64,000 nt of DNA from Microbacterium oxydans (GTDB lineage: Bacteria; Actinomycetota; Actinomycetes; Actinomycetales; Microbacteriaceae): contig NZ_JYIW01000023.1 in NCBI RefSeq assembly GCF_000956525.1, positions 62,001-126,000 on the forward strand, written 5' to 3'. The notes under the pieces were generated by a model. The model did no database searches. It saw only the letters and a list, made by a program, of their open reading frames with translations, and was not told the DNA's origin. Both the position numbers and the translations under genes were made by a program. Below, piece after piece: positions 1 to 10,183 of this stretch (position 1 is its first letter; each line of letters starts with the position of its first letter).

Positions 1-2
1 AG

Positions 3-3000
3 GGCATGACCACGCCCCTGTACGAGACCGACCAGCTCTCGAACTTCTGGACCAGGCCCGCGATGACCTACCGGGACTCGACGGCCGTGCCGGGAACGGC
101 ATACAACTACCGGATCAAGGCCATCGATTCGTTCGGCAACAGCACCCAGAGCGACTGGACGCCGGTGACGACCGCTGCTGCGGGCGTGTCGACCGCCTAT
201 GACGACGCCGTGCTCGCCAGCGGTGCAGTGGACTACTGGCCCCTGAACGAGCCGACAGGCACGACGAGCTACGACTGGGCAGGCAACAGCGACCTCGCCG
301 TCGCCAATGCCACGCGCGGCGCGGCGGGTCCGGTCACGCCGGGCTCGGCGACCACCTTCAGCGGCAGCACCGGCTCCTCGGCCGGCACCACCACCCCGAC
401 ATCCGGCCCGCAGACGTTCACCGTCGAGGCCTGGTTCAAGACGAACAGCACCCGCGGCGGCAAGATCGTCGGCTTCGGCTCCAACGCCACCGGCAACTCC
501 GGCAGCTACGACCGTCAGGTGTACCTCGACAACTCGGGCCGCGTCACCTTCGGCGTCTACCCCGGGGCGAGTCGCACCGTCACCAGCGGCACCGGCTTCA
601 ACGACAACCAGTGGCACCACGTGGTGGCGTCGCTGAGCTCGAAGGGCCAGGTCCTCTGGGTCGACGGCGTCAAGATCGGTGAGCGCACCGACACGACCTC
701 GGCACAGGACTACCAGGGGTACTGGCGCATCGGCGGCGACAACCTCGGCTCCTGGCCGAACGTCGGCACGAGCTCCTACCTGAGCGGTTCGATCGCGAAC
801 GTCGCCCTCTACGACCGGGCGCTGACCCGGAACGAGATCGACGCGCACCGCATCGCCAGCGGTCGCACGAGCGCGCTGCCGCCTGCGCCGGCCGACAACT
901 ACGGCAAGTCGGTCTTCACTCTCGACCCGACACTGTTCTGGCGTCTGAACGAGACCGGTACCGGCACGTCTGCCGCGGACTCCGGCATGAACGGCTCCAC
1001 CGGCACCTACACGGGGAGCACCAGCGTCCTGGTCAAGAACCAGACCGGCGCGATCTCCGGCGTCACCAACAAGGCGATCCGCTGGGCACCGACGACGAGC
1101 TCGACCACCGTCCGGCTCGCCGGCACCAAGCAGTACGTGGCGCCGCAGGTCTTCTCGGTGGAGGCCTGGTTCAAGACCACCTCCACGGCCGGCGGCAAGA
1201 TCGTCGGCTTCGGTGACAGCAACAGCGGGCTGAGCAGCAGCAACGACCGTCACATCTACATGACGACCGACGGCAAGCTCAACTTCGGCGTCTGGAACAA
1301 CGCGCAGTACAACCTCACGACCACTGGCGCACTGAACGACGGTCAATGGCACCATGCGGTCGGTTCGCTCTCGGGCGACGGCATGGCGTTCTACGTCGAC
1401 GGCGCACTGGTGGGGACGAACGCCAACACCGCCGCGCAGGACTACAGCGGATACTGGCGAGTCGGCAACGACAGCGGCTGGGCCGGCGCGACCACCTTCA
1501 CCGGCACGATCGACGAGGTCGCCGTCTACGGCGCCCCGCTCACCGCGACGCAGGTGAGCGAGCACTACCAGCTCGGCGCCTTCGGCTCGGTGAACCAGGT
1601 TCCGACCGCTGCGTTCAGCAGTGTGCCGACCGACCTCGCCGTCGCCTTCGACGCATCGACCTCGGTCGACACCGACGGCGCGATCGCCTCGTACAAGTGG
1701 ACCTTCGGCGACGGAGCCACCTCGACCGACGGACCGACGACCGCGCACACCTACGCGACCGGCGGCACCTACGACGTGAAGCTCACGGTCACGGATGATC
1801 GGGGCGCGACCGCCACGATCACGCAGCCGATCACGGTGCAGGCGGCGAACGTGCTGCCGACCGCCGCGTTCGACGCGGTGACGACGCACATGAGCGTCGC
1901 GGTCGATGCCTCGGCATCCACCGACTCCGATGGCACGCTCGCGACCTACTCGTGGTCGTTCGGTGACGGGGCACTCGCCACCGGCAAGACCGCGACCCAC
2001 GCGTACACGACGCCGGGCGAGTACGCCGTGACGTTGACGGTGACCGACGACCGCGGCGGCAGCGCGACCACGACCCAGCAGGTGACGGCGGCGCTCGCGC
2101 CGAACGTCCTGCCGACCGCGGCGCTGACTGCGACGATCGCCAACCTCACGGCGTCGCTGGATGCTTCGGCATCCGCTGACTCCGACGGTCAGATCGTCTC
2201 CTACGCCTGGAACTTCGGCGACACCGTCACGGCGACGACGACCACGCCCACGACGACGCACGACTACGCCGCCGGTGGTGCGTACACCGTCACGGTGACC
2301 GTCACCGACAACCGTGGTGGCACGGCGACGGCGACGAAGCAGGTCACTGCGGTCGAGCCGCCGAAGTTCACGGTGCTCGCGAGCGACAAGTTCCAGCGCA
2401 CCGTCGCCTCCGGGTGGGGAACCGCCGATCAGGGCGGGGCATGGACCACGTCCGGAGGGGCTGCGAGCTTCTCGGCCAATGGCACGTCGGGCCAGATCGT
2501 GACCAACATCTACGACACCCGTGGCGCGATGTTGAACTCGGTCTCGTCGAAGAACACCGACACGGTGGCCAAGTTCACCGTCGACCGGACGGGCGCCGGG
2601 TACTCCTGGACGATGTTCGGCCGCCAGGTCGGTGCCGACAACTACTCGGCTCGAGTGCGGTTCGAGGCAGGGAACACGATGCGGGTCTACATCCTGCGTG
2701 GTGAGACCGCGATCGGCGCCTCGTACGTGCTCCCGGGCACCTACACCGCGGGCACCGAGCTCTCGGTCCGTCTCCAGGTCACCGGCACCTCGCCGACGAC
2801 CATCCGGGCGAAGGTCTGGCGCTCCGCCGATGCCGAGCCGACCGCATGGCAGCTGTCGGGCACCGACACCACCGCCGCGCTGCAGGCCGCCGGTTCCGTC
2901 GGCCTGACCGCGTACCTCGGTGGCACCTCGACCACGCCGACGGCGACCATGAACCTGCGTTCCTTCACCGTCGTGGATCCGACGGCACCGACGGCTGCCA

Positions 3001-4136
3001 ACCAGCTTCCGACGGCGGCGTTCACGCCTACGGCCGCAGGCCTCAAGGTCTCGGTCGACGGATCGGCCTCCACCGATCCCGACGGCACGATCCAGTCCTA
3101 CGCCTGGACCTTCGGCGACGGAGGCACTGCGACCGGCGCGACCGCGACGCACACCTACGCGGCGGCTGGCACCTACTCGGTGAAGCTCACCGTGACGGAT
3201 GACCGCGGCGGCGTGGCGACGAAGACCTCTTCGGTCACCGTCGCTCCGGCACCGAACCAGGCACCGGTCGCAGCGTTCACGCCGACCGCCACCGGGCTCT
3301 CGGTCGCGGTCGACGGGTCGGCATCCACCGATCCCGACGGCACGATCCAGTCCTACGCCTGGACCTTCGGCGACGGAGGCACTGCGACCGGCGCGACCGC
3401 GACGCACGCCTACACGGCAGCCGGCACGTTCGACGTCATCCTCACGGTGACCGACAACACCGGAGCGGCCACGTCGATCACGAAGCAGGTCACGGTCACG
3501 GCGCCTCCGGTCGCCACCGCGCTGGCAGCCGACGCGTTCGCGCGGACGGCAGCAACCGGCAGCTGGGGCTCCGCAGACATCGGCGGTGCCTGGACGCTCC
3601 AGAACGGCGCAGCGGCGTACAGCGTGGCGGATGGCAAGGGCATCGCGACCCTCACGCCCTCCTCCACCAGGATCGCGCGGTTGGGCGTGACGGCGACCGA
3701 TGCACTCGTGCGGGTCTCCATCTCGACCGATGCCTCCGTGGCCGGCGGTGCTGCGACGGCGACCGTGATCGGCCGTCAGGTCGGCGCATCCAACTACTCG
3801 ACCCGCGTGCGGTTCGAGGTCGGCGGCGGCGTGCGGCTCTACCTGCTGCGCGACGAGGTGGCCTTGGGTTCGTACCTGATGCCCGGGTTCACCTACACGC
3901 CTGGCACCACGCTGAACGTGGCGCTCTCGGTCACCGGGACCAACCCGACGACCCTCGGTGCGAAGGTCTGGGTGGCGACGGATGCCGAGCCCGCGACCTG
4001 GCAGGTCACCGCGACCGACACCACCGCGGCCATGCAGGCGACCGGAACGGTCGGCCTGATGAACACGGTGTCCTCGGCGTCGACGCTGGCTTCGACGGTC
4101 TTCCGCTGGGATGACCTGAGCGTCACCAAGCCCTGA
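3..4136 (+). CDS. Secreted LamG/PKD-repeat surface protein, 5' end outside window
   Basis: The reading frame is open to the left edge, so the true start and any signal peptide lie upstream. The visible part begins in the end of a fibronectin type III-like domain (AYNYRIKAIDSFGN). Two LamG/concanavalin-like domains follow (roughly residues 55-285 and 300-530), then three PKD domains (about 530-790, each with the WSFGDG/WTFGDG type motif), a jelly-roll-like domain (790-990), two more PKD domains (990-1165) and a final copy of the 790-990 type domain. LamG and PKD domains usually bind glycans or act as spacers in extracellular enzymes and adhesins; no catalytic domain is visible here. It converges on the exopolysaccharide block. 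The last two PKD domains are almost identical in DNA sequence. Function beyond cell-surface carbohydrate binding is inference. Confidence 0.85.
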   Translation, partial: GMTTPLYETDQLSNFWTRPAMTYRDSTAVPGTAYNYRIKAIDSFGNSTQSDWTPVTTAAAGVSTAYDDAVLASGAVDYWPLNEPTGTTSYDWAGNSDLAVANATRGAAGPVTPGSATTFSGSTGSSAGTTTPTSGPQTFTVEAWFKTNSTRGGKIVGFGSNATGNSGSYDRQVYLDNSGRVTFGVYPGASRTVTSGTGFNDNQWHHVVASLSSKGQVLWVDGVKIGERTDTTSAQDYQGYWRIGGDNLGSWPNVGTSSYLSGSIANVALYDRALTRNEIDAHRIASGRTSALPPAPADNYGKSVFTLDPTLFWRLNETGTGTSAADSGMNGSTGTYTGSTSVLVKNQTGAISGVTNKAIRWAPTTSSTTVRLAGTKQYVAPQVFSVEAWFKTTSTAGGKIVGFGDSNSGLSSSNDRHIYMTTDGKLNFGVWNNAQYNLTTTGALNDGQWHHAVGSLSGDGMAFYVDGALVGTNANTAAQDYSGYWRVGNDSGWAGATTFTGTIDEVAVYGAPLTATQVSEHYQLGAFGSVNQVPTAAFSSVPTDLAVAFDASTSVDTDGAIASYKWTFGDGATSTDGPTTAHTYATGGTYDVKLTVTDDRGATATITQPITVQAANVLPTAAFDAVTTHMSVAVDASASTDSDGTLATYSWSFGDGALATGKTATHAYTTPGEYAVTLTVTDDRGGSATTTQQVTAALAPNVLPTAALTATIANLTASLDASASADSDGQIVSYAWNFGDTVTATTTTPTTTHDYAAGGAYTVTVTVTDNRGGTATATKQVTAVEPPKFTVLASDKFQRTVASGWGTADQGGAWTTSGGAASFSANGTSGQIVTNIYDTRGAMLNSVSSKNTDTVAKFTVDRTGAGYSWTMFGRQVGADNYSARVRFEAGNTMRVYILRGETAIGASYVLPGTYTAGTELSVRLQVTGTSPTTIRAKVWRSADAEPTAWQLSGTDTTAALQAAGSVGLTAYLGGTSTTPTATMNLRSFTVVDPTAPTAANQLPTAAFTPTAAGLKVSVDGSASTDPDGTIQSYAWTFGDGGTATGATATHTYAAAGTYSVKLTVTDDRGGVATKTSSVTVAPAPNQAPVAAFTPTATGLSVAVDGSASTDPDGTIQSYAWTFGDGGTATGATATHAYTAAGTFDVILTVTDNTGAATSITKQVTVTAPPVATALAADAFARTAATGSWGSADIGGAWTLQNGAAAYSVADGKGIATLTPSSTRIARLGVTATDALVRVSISTDASVAGGAATATVIGRQVGASNYSTRVRFEVGGGVRLYLLRDEVALGSYLMPGFTYTPGTTLNVALSVTGTNPTTLGAKVWVATDAEPATWQVTATDTTAAMQATGTVGLMNTVSSASTLASTVFRWDDLSVTKP

Positions 4137-4150
4137 GTCTGATCGATCAG

Positions 4151-4196
4151 ACGACGAAGCCGGGAGTCCGCAGCTGCGGGCTCCCGGCTTCGTCGT
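4151..4196. terminator. Bidirectional intrinsic terminator
   Basis: A 16-bp perfect stem (acgacgaagccgggag pairing with ctcccggcttcgtcgt) encloses a loop that is itself self-complementary. It lies between two convergent genes, the LamG/PKD gene and the Wzy-like gene. Confidence 0.85.
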
Positions 4197-4246
4197 TCCC
4201 GGGTCTCCCGTTGTTCCGGGATCCTCGGCATGAGCGGATCAGCTGA

Positions 4247-5461
4247 TCAGCGTGCGAAGCTCACGAACTCCGGGTCGGAGATGGCGGAGGTGTCTTTGCG
4301 GGTGCGCGGCACCATCGCGAGCGCGACCCCCAGCACGAGCGTCGAGATCGACGTGGAGAAGAACGGTGCGAACAGCGAATCCCAGAACACCTGGATCGCG
4401 AGGTAGATCATCAGCCCGCTCGCGGCGCGCTTCGCCACCTGCCCTGCCGTGCCCAGCGTGATGATGACGAGCGCCACGACCAGCATGGCCGCGCCGAAGA
4501 GCCCGAAGCGGATCCACAGGTCGCCGAGCATCGAGTGCACTTCGAAGCCGTTGCCGAACATGTACTTCTCGACGTAGCCGTTGTTCGGGTCGTAGTTGAG
4601 CCGCGCCATCCCGGTCTTGGCGATGAGCAGATCGATGCCGTTCGCGAGCGTGCCGGAGCCGAGGCCGAGCGGATTCGCCGCGATGAGCTCGGTGGATGCA
4701 CCCAGCTCAGGACGACCGCCGAGCAGCAGCGAGCCGGACTGCGCGATCTGCGCCTCGGAGCGCACTGCGGCTGCCTTGCCGAACCACCCCTCGAGGATGA
4801 ACGCCTGCAGGGCGGCATAGCCGATCACAGCCGTGAACCCGAAGACGGCGAGCGTTCGCACCGTCGTCGAGCTCTTCGCCAATCGCGAGCCGAGAGACTG
4901 CCAGACCACGAGGGCTGCTGCCACCAGGAGCATGGAGCCGGCCGAGCGGGAGTCGTTCAGGGCGGAGACCACCGCGAGGAGCAGCAGGGCGATCATCTCG
5001 ACCCACGGCCGGCGGCTCATCATGCACAAGGCCAGGACGATCACCGTCGCAGGAACAGACAGGTCGAACTTCCAGACGTTGTCCATGTCGAGACCGTGGA
5101 GGACCACCCCCACCATCAGCCCGACCCCGTACCAGAGCGCGGTCGCGGCATTGCCGAGCAGGCTGCGCACCCACACGACGACGCCGATGCCACCGATCAC
5201 GCTGATCAGGGAGAAGGTGTTCTGCTGCATCATCGACTCGCTTGTCGGATGATCGCCTGCGAAGAAGTCCGTCAGCACGAGCCCGCTGACGATGGCCAGC
5301 CCGCCCAGCGTCACGATCGCCGAGCCGCCGCGGTGGCGCCAGAGCGTTACCACCCAGACCGGCAGTAGCAGGATGCTGATCAGGATGCCTGCGGTCACAC
5401 CCTGGAGCAGCGTGATCCGTGCGGCCAGGATCACGCAGACGACTGCGGCGAGGACTTTCAC
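4247..5461 (-). CDS. Wzy-like polysaccharide polymerase (O-antigen ligase/polymerase type membrane protein)
   Basis: A 404-residue protein with about ten hydrophobic segments and a large central external loop (about residues 220-320, containing GGRPELGASTELIAANPLGLGSG). This is the layout of Wzy/WaaL-type polymerases, which join lipid-linked repeat units outside the membrane. The GTG start overlaps the stop of the flippase gene (GTGA), so the two are translationally coupled. Wzy proteins share little sequence, so the call rests on topology and on its position next to Wzx- and Wzz-like genes. Confidence 0.7.
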   Translation of the reverse strand: MKVLAAVVCVILAARITLLQGVTAGILISILLLPVWVVTLWRHRGGSAIVTLGGLAIVSGLVLTDFFAGDHPTSESMMQQNTFSLISVIGGIGVVVWVRSLLGNAATALWYGVGLMVGVVLHGLDMDNVWKFDLSVPATVIVLALCMMSRRPWVEMIALLLLAVVSALNDSRSAGSMLLVAAALVVWQSLGSRLAKSSTTVRTLAVFGFTAVIGYAALQAFILEGWFGKAAAVRSEAQIAQSGSLLLGGRPELGASTELIAANPLGLGSGTLANGIDLLIAKTGMARLNYDPNNGYVEKYMFGNGFEVHSMLGDLWIRFGLFGAAMLVVALVIITLGTAGQVAKRAASGLMIYLAIQVFWDSLFAPFFSTSISTLVLGVALAMVPRTRKDTSAISDPEFVSFAR

Positions 5462-6780
5462 GTCGCGCCGTCTTCAGGGCCCGGCGATGCGCCCATGAGA
5501 CGATCGCGGTGTCGTGCGATGTAGATCGCGAACGGCACGACCTGGAAGACGAGCACGGATGCCGCGTTCGCGAGCACGGGGCCGCCGGCGCCGAGCGACG
5601 GGGTGATCAGCAGCGCGAGCACGATCGTGGAGATCGTCATCAGGGCGACCGGGATCATCTGGAAGCGGATGCCGGCCTCGTCCATGAGGAACATTCCGAG
5701 CGGGTAGAGCGCGGCCTGGCACACGACCATGAGCCCGAACGCGATCACCGTGGCACTCGAGACCTCGAGCGAGTCGTTGGTGATGAACCCGAACAGCCAG
5801 GGGGAGATCGCCCAGACGATGGCGCAGATCACTGCGGCACCTGCTGCGAAGAGCGCGGCGATCGCGTAGGGCCCGCGGGTCAGCGTGCCTCGAGCGCGGG
5901 AACGGGTGAACAGCGGCCACAGTGCGAGTCCGCCGGCTGCGACGACGCCGTTGATCGCGAAGAACACCTGGCCCACTGCGCCGTACTCGGCGACCTCGTG
6001 CGTCGTGCCCGACTGAGCGAGGATGTACCGCAGCAATGCGACCGAGAGCGGCGCCGAGATCAGCTGGACGAGCATCGGCCAGCCGATGTGCATGACCCGC
6101 ACGCCCGGCACGCTGCGTACCCGGGGGATGTCGCGCATCGCACGGCGGAGCAGCGGCGAGAGTGCGCCGAGTGCGAAGCCGAACCCGGCGGCGGCGATCA
6201 CGAATCCCGACACCATCGACGACAGCGCGAGGAAGGTCCCTGCCGACGGCGGGGCGAAGGACACCAGCACCCAGACCAGCAGCAGGTTGAGCGGCCCCTG
6301 AGCAGCCTGGATGAGGATGATCCAGTGGTTCTTGTGCAGGCCGAGCAGCACCCGCTGCCAGATGCCGAGCGGGATGCCGAGGCAGAAGATGGTCAACGAG
6401 ACGAATGCGGCGAGATCGGCGCCGGGAAGCGTGCCGGCATCGCCGAGGATCGCCCGCCACGCGCCGGTGAGGAAGAGGATCGCGTTGAGGACCATGCCGG
6501 AACCGGCGAAGCCGACCATGATGCGGCCGACGGTGGTGAGCTGCGCTCGGATCACGCGATCTTCGCGAGGGGTGTCGCTCACCGCGATGCTGTTCACCAG
6601 CACCGCGCCCGACCCGAGGTCGGAGAAGGCGATGAGACCGGGTAGCGATGCGACCAGGGTGTACAGCGCGTAGTACTCGACTCCGGCGCCGCCGATGATG
6701 AGGCGGACGGTCAGGACGCCGCAGACGAGCGAGATGGCCATCGAGATGGCCCTCGCTGCGAGTGCGAGCAGGACGCTCAT
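5458..6780 (-). CDS. Wzx-like polysaccharide flippase (MOP superfamily)
   Basis: A 440-residue protein with about twelve predicted membrane segments. The N-terminus (LALAARAISMAISLVCGVLTVRLI) and overall hydrophobic layout match the polysaccharide transporters that flip undecaprenyl-linked repeat units across the membrane. It overlaps the Wzz-like gene upstream by an ATGA and the polymerase gene downstream by a GTGA, so Wzz, Wzx and Wzy form one coupled unit. Substrate is unknown. Confidence 0.8.
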   Translation of the reverse strand: MSVLLALAARAISMAISLVCGVLTVRLIIGGAGVEYYALYTLVASLPGLIAFSDLGSGAVLVNSIAVSDTPREDRVIRAQLTTVGRIMVGFAGSGMVLNAILFLTGAWRAILGDAGTLPGADLAAFVSLTIFCLGIPLGIWQRVLLGLHKNHWIILIQAAQGPLNLLLVWVLVSFAPPSAGTFLALSSMVSGFVIAAAGFGFALGALSPLLRRAMRDIPRVRSVPGVRVMHIGWPMLVQLISAPLSVALLRYILAQSGTTHEVAEYGAVGQVFFAINGVVAAGGLALWPLFTRSRARGTLTRGPYAIAALFAAGAAVICAIVWAISPWLFGFITNDSLEVSSATVIAFGLMVVCQAALYPLGMFLMDEAGIRFQMIPVALMTISTIVLALLITPSLGAGGPVLANAASVLVFQVVPFAIYIARHRDRLMGASPGPEDGAT

Positions 6781-8207
6781 GCGCCGTGCGCTGCGCCGTC
6801 GCCCGGATTTCTCTCAGCGCTCACGTTCGCGTTCGCTCGCTTGGCCTCTCGCGACCACCGGCGAGGCGGCGCCTCTGGCACGTAGTACGGGCCGCGCTCG
6901 TTGCGCTTGACCGCATTGAGCACGATGCCGACGACGTCCTTGTGCGTGGACTTGAGCGCCGAGAGCACTGCACTGACCTGCTTGCGGCGGGTCTTGCCGG
7001 AGCGAGTGACGACGAGGACGCCGTCTGACAGGTCTGCGAGCCACAGCGCGTCCGACACCACGAGGGCGGGAGCGCTGTCGATGATCACGTACTCGTAGCG
7101 TTCGCGTGCGACTGCCACGAGCTCGCGCAGTCGGTGCGAGGTGATCAGCTGGCCAGGGTTCGGCGCCGGCGAGCCGCCGGCGATGATGTCGATGTTCATC
7201 GACTGGGCGTGCTGCACGGCCTCGTCGAACGTCGCATCGCCGACGAGGATCGAGGTGACGCCGACCGAACCCTCGAGCTGCAGCTGAGTGGCGACGGACG
7301 AGCGTCGCAGGTCCGCGTCGATGACCAGGACATCGTGGTTCGATTCGGCGAGTGCGGCGGCCAAGCCGATGCTGACGGAGGACTTCCCCTCGTGTGGGGC
7401 CGATGACGTCATCATGACGACCTGCAGCTCACGGTCGACCGCGACGTACTTGAGATTCGCGGCGAGGGCGCGGAACGACTCGGCCGCACGGCTGTCGCGG
7501 CTGCGGAGCATGGTCGACAGGACCGTGTAGTTACGGCGCCAGGCCACGATCTCGCCGATGACCGGAGCATCCGTCACCGAGGCGATGTCGCCCCGCTCGG
7601 CGATCCTGGTGCCGAGTGCACGTCGGATGAGCGCGTAGGCGACGCTGAGCGCGAGTCCGAGCGCTGCGCCGATGAGCGTGATGAGGCGGGTGTTGGGGCC
7701 GATCGGTGCCTGCGGCATGCGGGCGGGGGCGATCGTCTCCAGGCGAACCGCCGGCTGGCCGTTCGCATCGCTCGGGGACACATCGGCGACGGCGGAGACG
7801 AGGGAGTCCGTGATGGCCGCGGTGATCTCCTGGGCCCGGTCCTTGTCGCTGTCCGTGACCGAGATCTCGATCACGACCGTATTGAGCGTGTTCACCACCG
7901 ACACGCGCTTCGCGAGCTGGGTCGCCGTCTCATCGAGCCCGAGGTCGTCGATGACCGGGGTGAGGACAAGTGGGGAAGACGCCAGCACGGCGTAGGTCTG
8001 CACCAGGCTCTGGACGTAGCTCGAGCCCTGCACGAGCTCGTTCGTGCTGTCGCCGCGCTGGGGGATCACCATGACGGCGGCCGTCGAGCTGTACTCAGGA
8101 GGCAGGGTCCTCGAATAGCCGAATGCCGCACCGGCGCCGATGATCGTGAGCGCGATGATGACGATCCACTGTCGACGCAGGGCGTCGAGGTAGTCCTGCA
8201 GTGACAT
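6777..8207 (-). CDS. Wzz chain-length regulator fused to BY-kinase-type ATPase domain
   Basis: 476 residues. The N-terminal Wzz domain has a first membrane segment (about 15-35) and a second near 175-195. The cytoplasmic C-terminal domain has the BY-kinase Walker A sequence APHEGKSS and the Walker A'-like VLVIDADLRR, followed by IIDSAPALVVSDA. Such fusions control exopolysaccharide chain length and autophosphorylate on C-terminal tyrosines. The tail here is short and holds only an adjacent YY pair (GPYYVPEAPP), so the usual tyrosine cluster is reduced. The phosphatase gene at 9587 is the likely partner. A strong ribosome site (ggggagga) precedes the ATG. Confidence 0.9.
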   Translation of the reverse strand: MSLQDYLDALRRQWIVIIALTIIGAGAAFGYSRTLPPEYSSTAAVMVIPQRGDSTNELVQGSSYVQSLVQTYAVLASSPLVLTPVIDDLGLDETATQLAKRVSVVNTLNTVVIEISVTDSDKDRAQEITAAITDSLVSAVADVSPSDANGQPAVRLETIAPARMPQAPIGPNTRLITLIGAALGLALSVAYALIRRALGTRIAERGDIASVTDAPVIGEIVAWRRNYTVLSTMLRSRDSRAAESFRALAANLKYVAVDRELQVVMMTSSAPHEGKSSVSIGLAAALAESNHDVLVIDADLRRSSVATQLQLEGSVGVTSILVGDATFDEAVQHAQSMNIDIIAGGSPAPNPGQLITSHRLRELVAVARERYEYVIIDSAPALVVSDALWLADLSDGVLVVTRSGKTRRKQVSAVLSALKSTHKDVVGIVLNAVKRNERGPYYVPEAPPRRWSREAKRANANVSAERNPGDGAAHGA

Positions 8208-8288
8208 GTTGTTCCTCCCCAGTGTTCGAGCGTCCGGCCTCGGAGTCGGGATGCTCGCCCACTGACTATTCTCCCCTGTGCACGGCCG

Positions 8289-9443
8289 TCAATCCGCCGT
8301 GAACTCCGAGTGTGTCACTCCGACGGAGCTCTCCACTGTTTTCGTCACGATTCGTCGATATCCAGCGACCGAGTGACGGTCGGCTGCGGCAGCTGCGGCG
8401 GCCGCCGTGTGCGAGACGACATCCGCCCAGGTGTCCGTGAGCTCCTGGATCGCGTCGGCAACGGCGACGGCGTCGCCGGGGGGAACGACACGCGACGTCG
8501 GATACTCGGCGACAGCCTCGCGCAGCCCGGTGAGGTCGCTGACGATCACCGGCCGCTCGGCGAGGATCGACTCGACCGCGGTGTTGCCGAACGACTCGTC
8601 GGTGCGGGACGGGACGATCATGACGTCGCAGGCGGCGACGTGCGGCCAGATGTCGGCGGCGTAGCCGTGCGAGGTCACCGTGTCGCTCAGCCCTTCCGCT
8701 GTGATCTGCGCCGCGAGCTCGGCCGCGTACCACTCGTAGCCGCGGAAGACATCGCCCACGATCTCGAGCCGGGCGGTCCGCCCGCGGTCGCGCAGCACGG
8801 CGAGCGCGCTGATGACCACGTCGGGTGCCTTCCGCGGCGACAGTCGGCCGACGTAGCCGATGCGGATCGGGTCGAGATGCTCGCGCGGCGGCGAGATCGT
8901 CGCAGGACCGGGGACCGGGTTGAGCACGACCGTGATCTTCCTGCGGAGTCCTGGCAGGGTGCGACGCATGAGGTTCGCCGTGAATCGGCTGTTCGCGATG
9001 ACGGTGTGCGCCCAGAGCTGGGGGCTGTAGAGGAAGGCGCGCATCGCCCAGGGGGAGCCGGCCTCGGCCTCGTGCACGTGGGTGATGGTGCGCACGCGCC
9101 GCACGCGCAGCAGCATCGGCCAGTGCGGGAGGACGACGGTGCTCACATATGCGGCATCCGGACGGTACCGGGAGACCAGCCGCCAGGAGTCGACGAAGCC
9201 GCCGACGGCCGATGCGAGCAGCTTCGGCCAGTTGCGCGGCCGCAGCAGCTGTTTGCGGAGCACGAACATCCGCTGCACCACGACGCGCACGCCGTGGGAC
9301 TCGAGGGCGGCCACGAGCGGCCCGTGTTCGGGAAGAGCGGCGACGACATCGTGGCCGGCCGCGGCGAGACCGGCCGCGGACTCGAGCGTCACGCGGTCGG
9401 CGCCGTACAGTTCAGCGCCGGGGTGGACGATGAGGACGAGCAA
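8289..9443 (-). CDS. Glycosyltransferase family 4 (GT-B fold)
   Basis: 384 residues with the GT4 layout. The N-terminal acceptor domain starts LVLIVHPGAELYGADRVTLES. The C-terminal donor domain carries IRIGYVGRLSPRKAPDVVISAL and the sugar-nucleotide site VPSRTDESFGNTAVESILAERPVIVSD (EX7E-type). It should add one sugar to the lipid-linked repeat unit on the cytoplasmic face. The start codon is TTG, preceded by ggggaa, and fits the start of the Rossmann strand exactly. It ends about 80 bp before the Wzz start, so it probably belongs to the same transcript. Confidence 0.88.
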   Translation of the reverse strand: MLVLIVHPGAELYGADRVTLESAAGLAAAGHDVVAALPEHGPLVAALESHGVRVVVQRMFVLRKQLLRPRNWPKLLASAVGGFVDSWRLVSRYRPDAAYVSTVVLPHWPMLLRVRRVRTITHVHEAEAGSPWAMRAFLYSPQLWAHTVIANSRFTANLMRRTLPGLRRKITVVLNPVPGPATISPPREHLDPIRIGYVGRLSPRKAPDVVISALAVLRDRGRTARLEIVGDVFRGYEWYAAELAAQITAEGLSDTVTSHGYAADIWPHVAACDVMIVPSRTDESFGNTAVESILAERPVIVSDLTGLREAVAEYPTSRVVPPGDAVAVADAIQELTDTWADVVSHTAAAAAAAADRHSVAGYRRIVTKTVESSVGVTHSEFTAD

Positions 9444-9586
9444 GAGGTTCCCCGTTCCGTTCGTGTCGAGGCCCCGCCGGAAGCCGATCGGCGGCAGATA
9501 GGATCATTCTTACCGTGTCGACGCGGCTGAGGGGAAACCTTCGAAGCCCGCGCCCGCGCCGATCAGTGCGGGGGAGGGGAATCGGG

Positions 9587-10162
9587 ATGACTGGACGGGT
9601 GCTCTTCGTCTGTGCACAGAACATCTGCCGTTCGCCGCTCATGGCTGCCGCATTCGAAGACGAGCTCGGCGCCGATGCGAGTCGGTGGGTCGTCGGTTCA
9701 GCCGGGACGGAGGCGTCGCCTGGGCGGCGAGCCTGCCGGTACTCCGTGGAGGTCGTCGTCACCGCTCTCGGCCATCTCTCCACGCCGTTGACCATGGCGG
9801 ACCTCGACGCGGCGGACCTGGTGATCGCCGCGTCCCTCGCCGAGCGCTCGCTGATCGTGCGGAAGAGCCCGAGCGCTCGCTCTCGCACCTTCACGCTCCG
9901 CGAAGCCCTGCTGCTGGGAGAGCAGCAGGTGTCTGCCGCATCCCTCGCCGAGTACGCCGACGTCCTGGACTCCCGTCGCGGCACGCTCGATCTCCCGACG
10001 CAGCGGTCGCTGCCGTGGCGACGCGAGACAGGACACCCGCTCGACGTGGTCGACGTGCATCATCTCGGTATCCGCACGCACAGGAGGGGCCTCCAGAAGG
10101 CTGCCGCGGATACGCGCACACTCGCTCGCCGCCTGCAGCAGGGGATCGCTCCGCGGTCCTGA
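9587..10162 (+). CDS. Low-molecular-weight protein tyrosine phosphatase
   Basis: 191 residues starting MTGRVLFVCAQNICRSP. The CX5R phosphate loop is Cys9-Arg15. The ATG at 9587 has a strong ribosome site (gggggagggg), whereas the longer reading frame to 9515 adds only a basic, non-conserved leader. These enzymes remove phosphate from BY-kinases and sugar-transferase regulators in exopolysaccharide loci. It is the only plus-strand gene in the block, lying between two glycosyltransferases. The usual catalytic DP acid motif is not clear: the matching area reads DVVDVHHLG, so activity should be tested rather than assumed. Confidence 0.85.
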   Translation: MTGRVLFVCAQNICRSPLMAAAFEDELGADASRWVVGSAGTEASPGRRACRYSVEVVVTALGHLSTPLTMADLDAADLVIAASLAERSLIVRKSPSARSRTFTLREALLLGEQQVSAASLAEYADVLDSRRGTLDLPTQRSLPWRRETGHPLDVVDVHHLGIRTHRRGLQKAAADTRTLARRLQQGIAPRS

Positions 10163-10183
10163 CCCGGGGTCTGCGAGCGCTGC

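Noticed and set aside
5419..6645. 408-residue plus-strand reading frame in the flippase region
   Set aside because: Highly charged Arg/Glu/His shadow of the real minus-strand gene.
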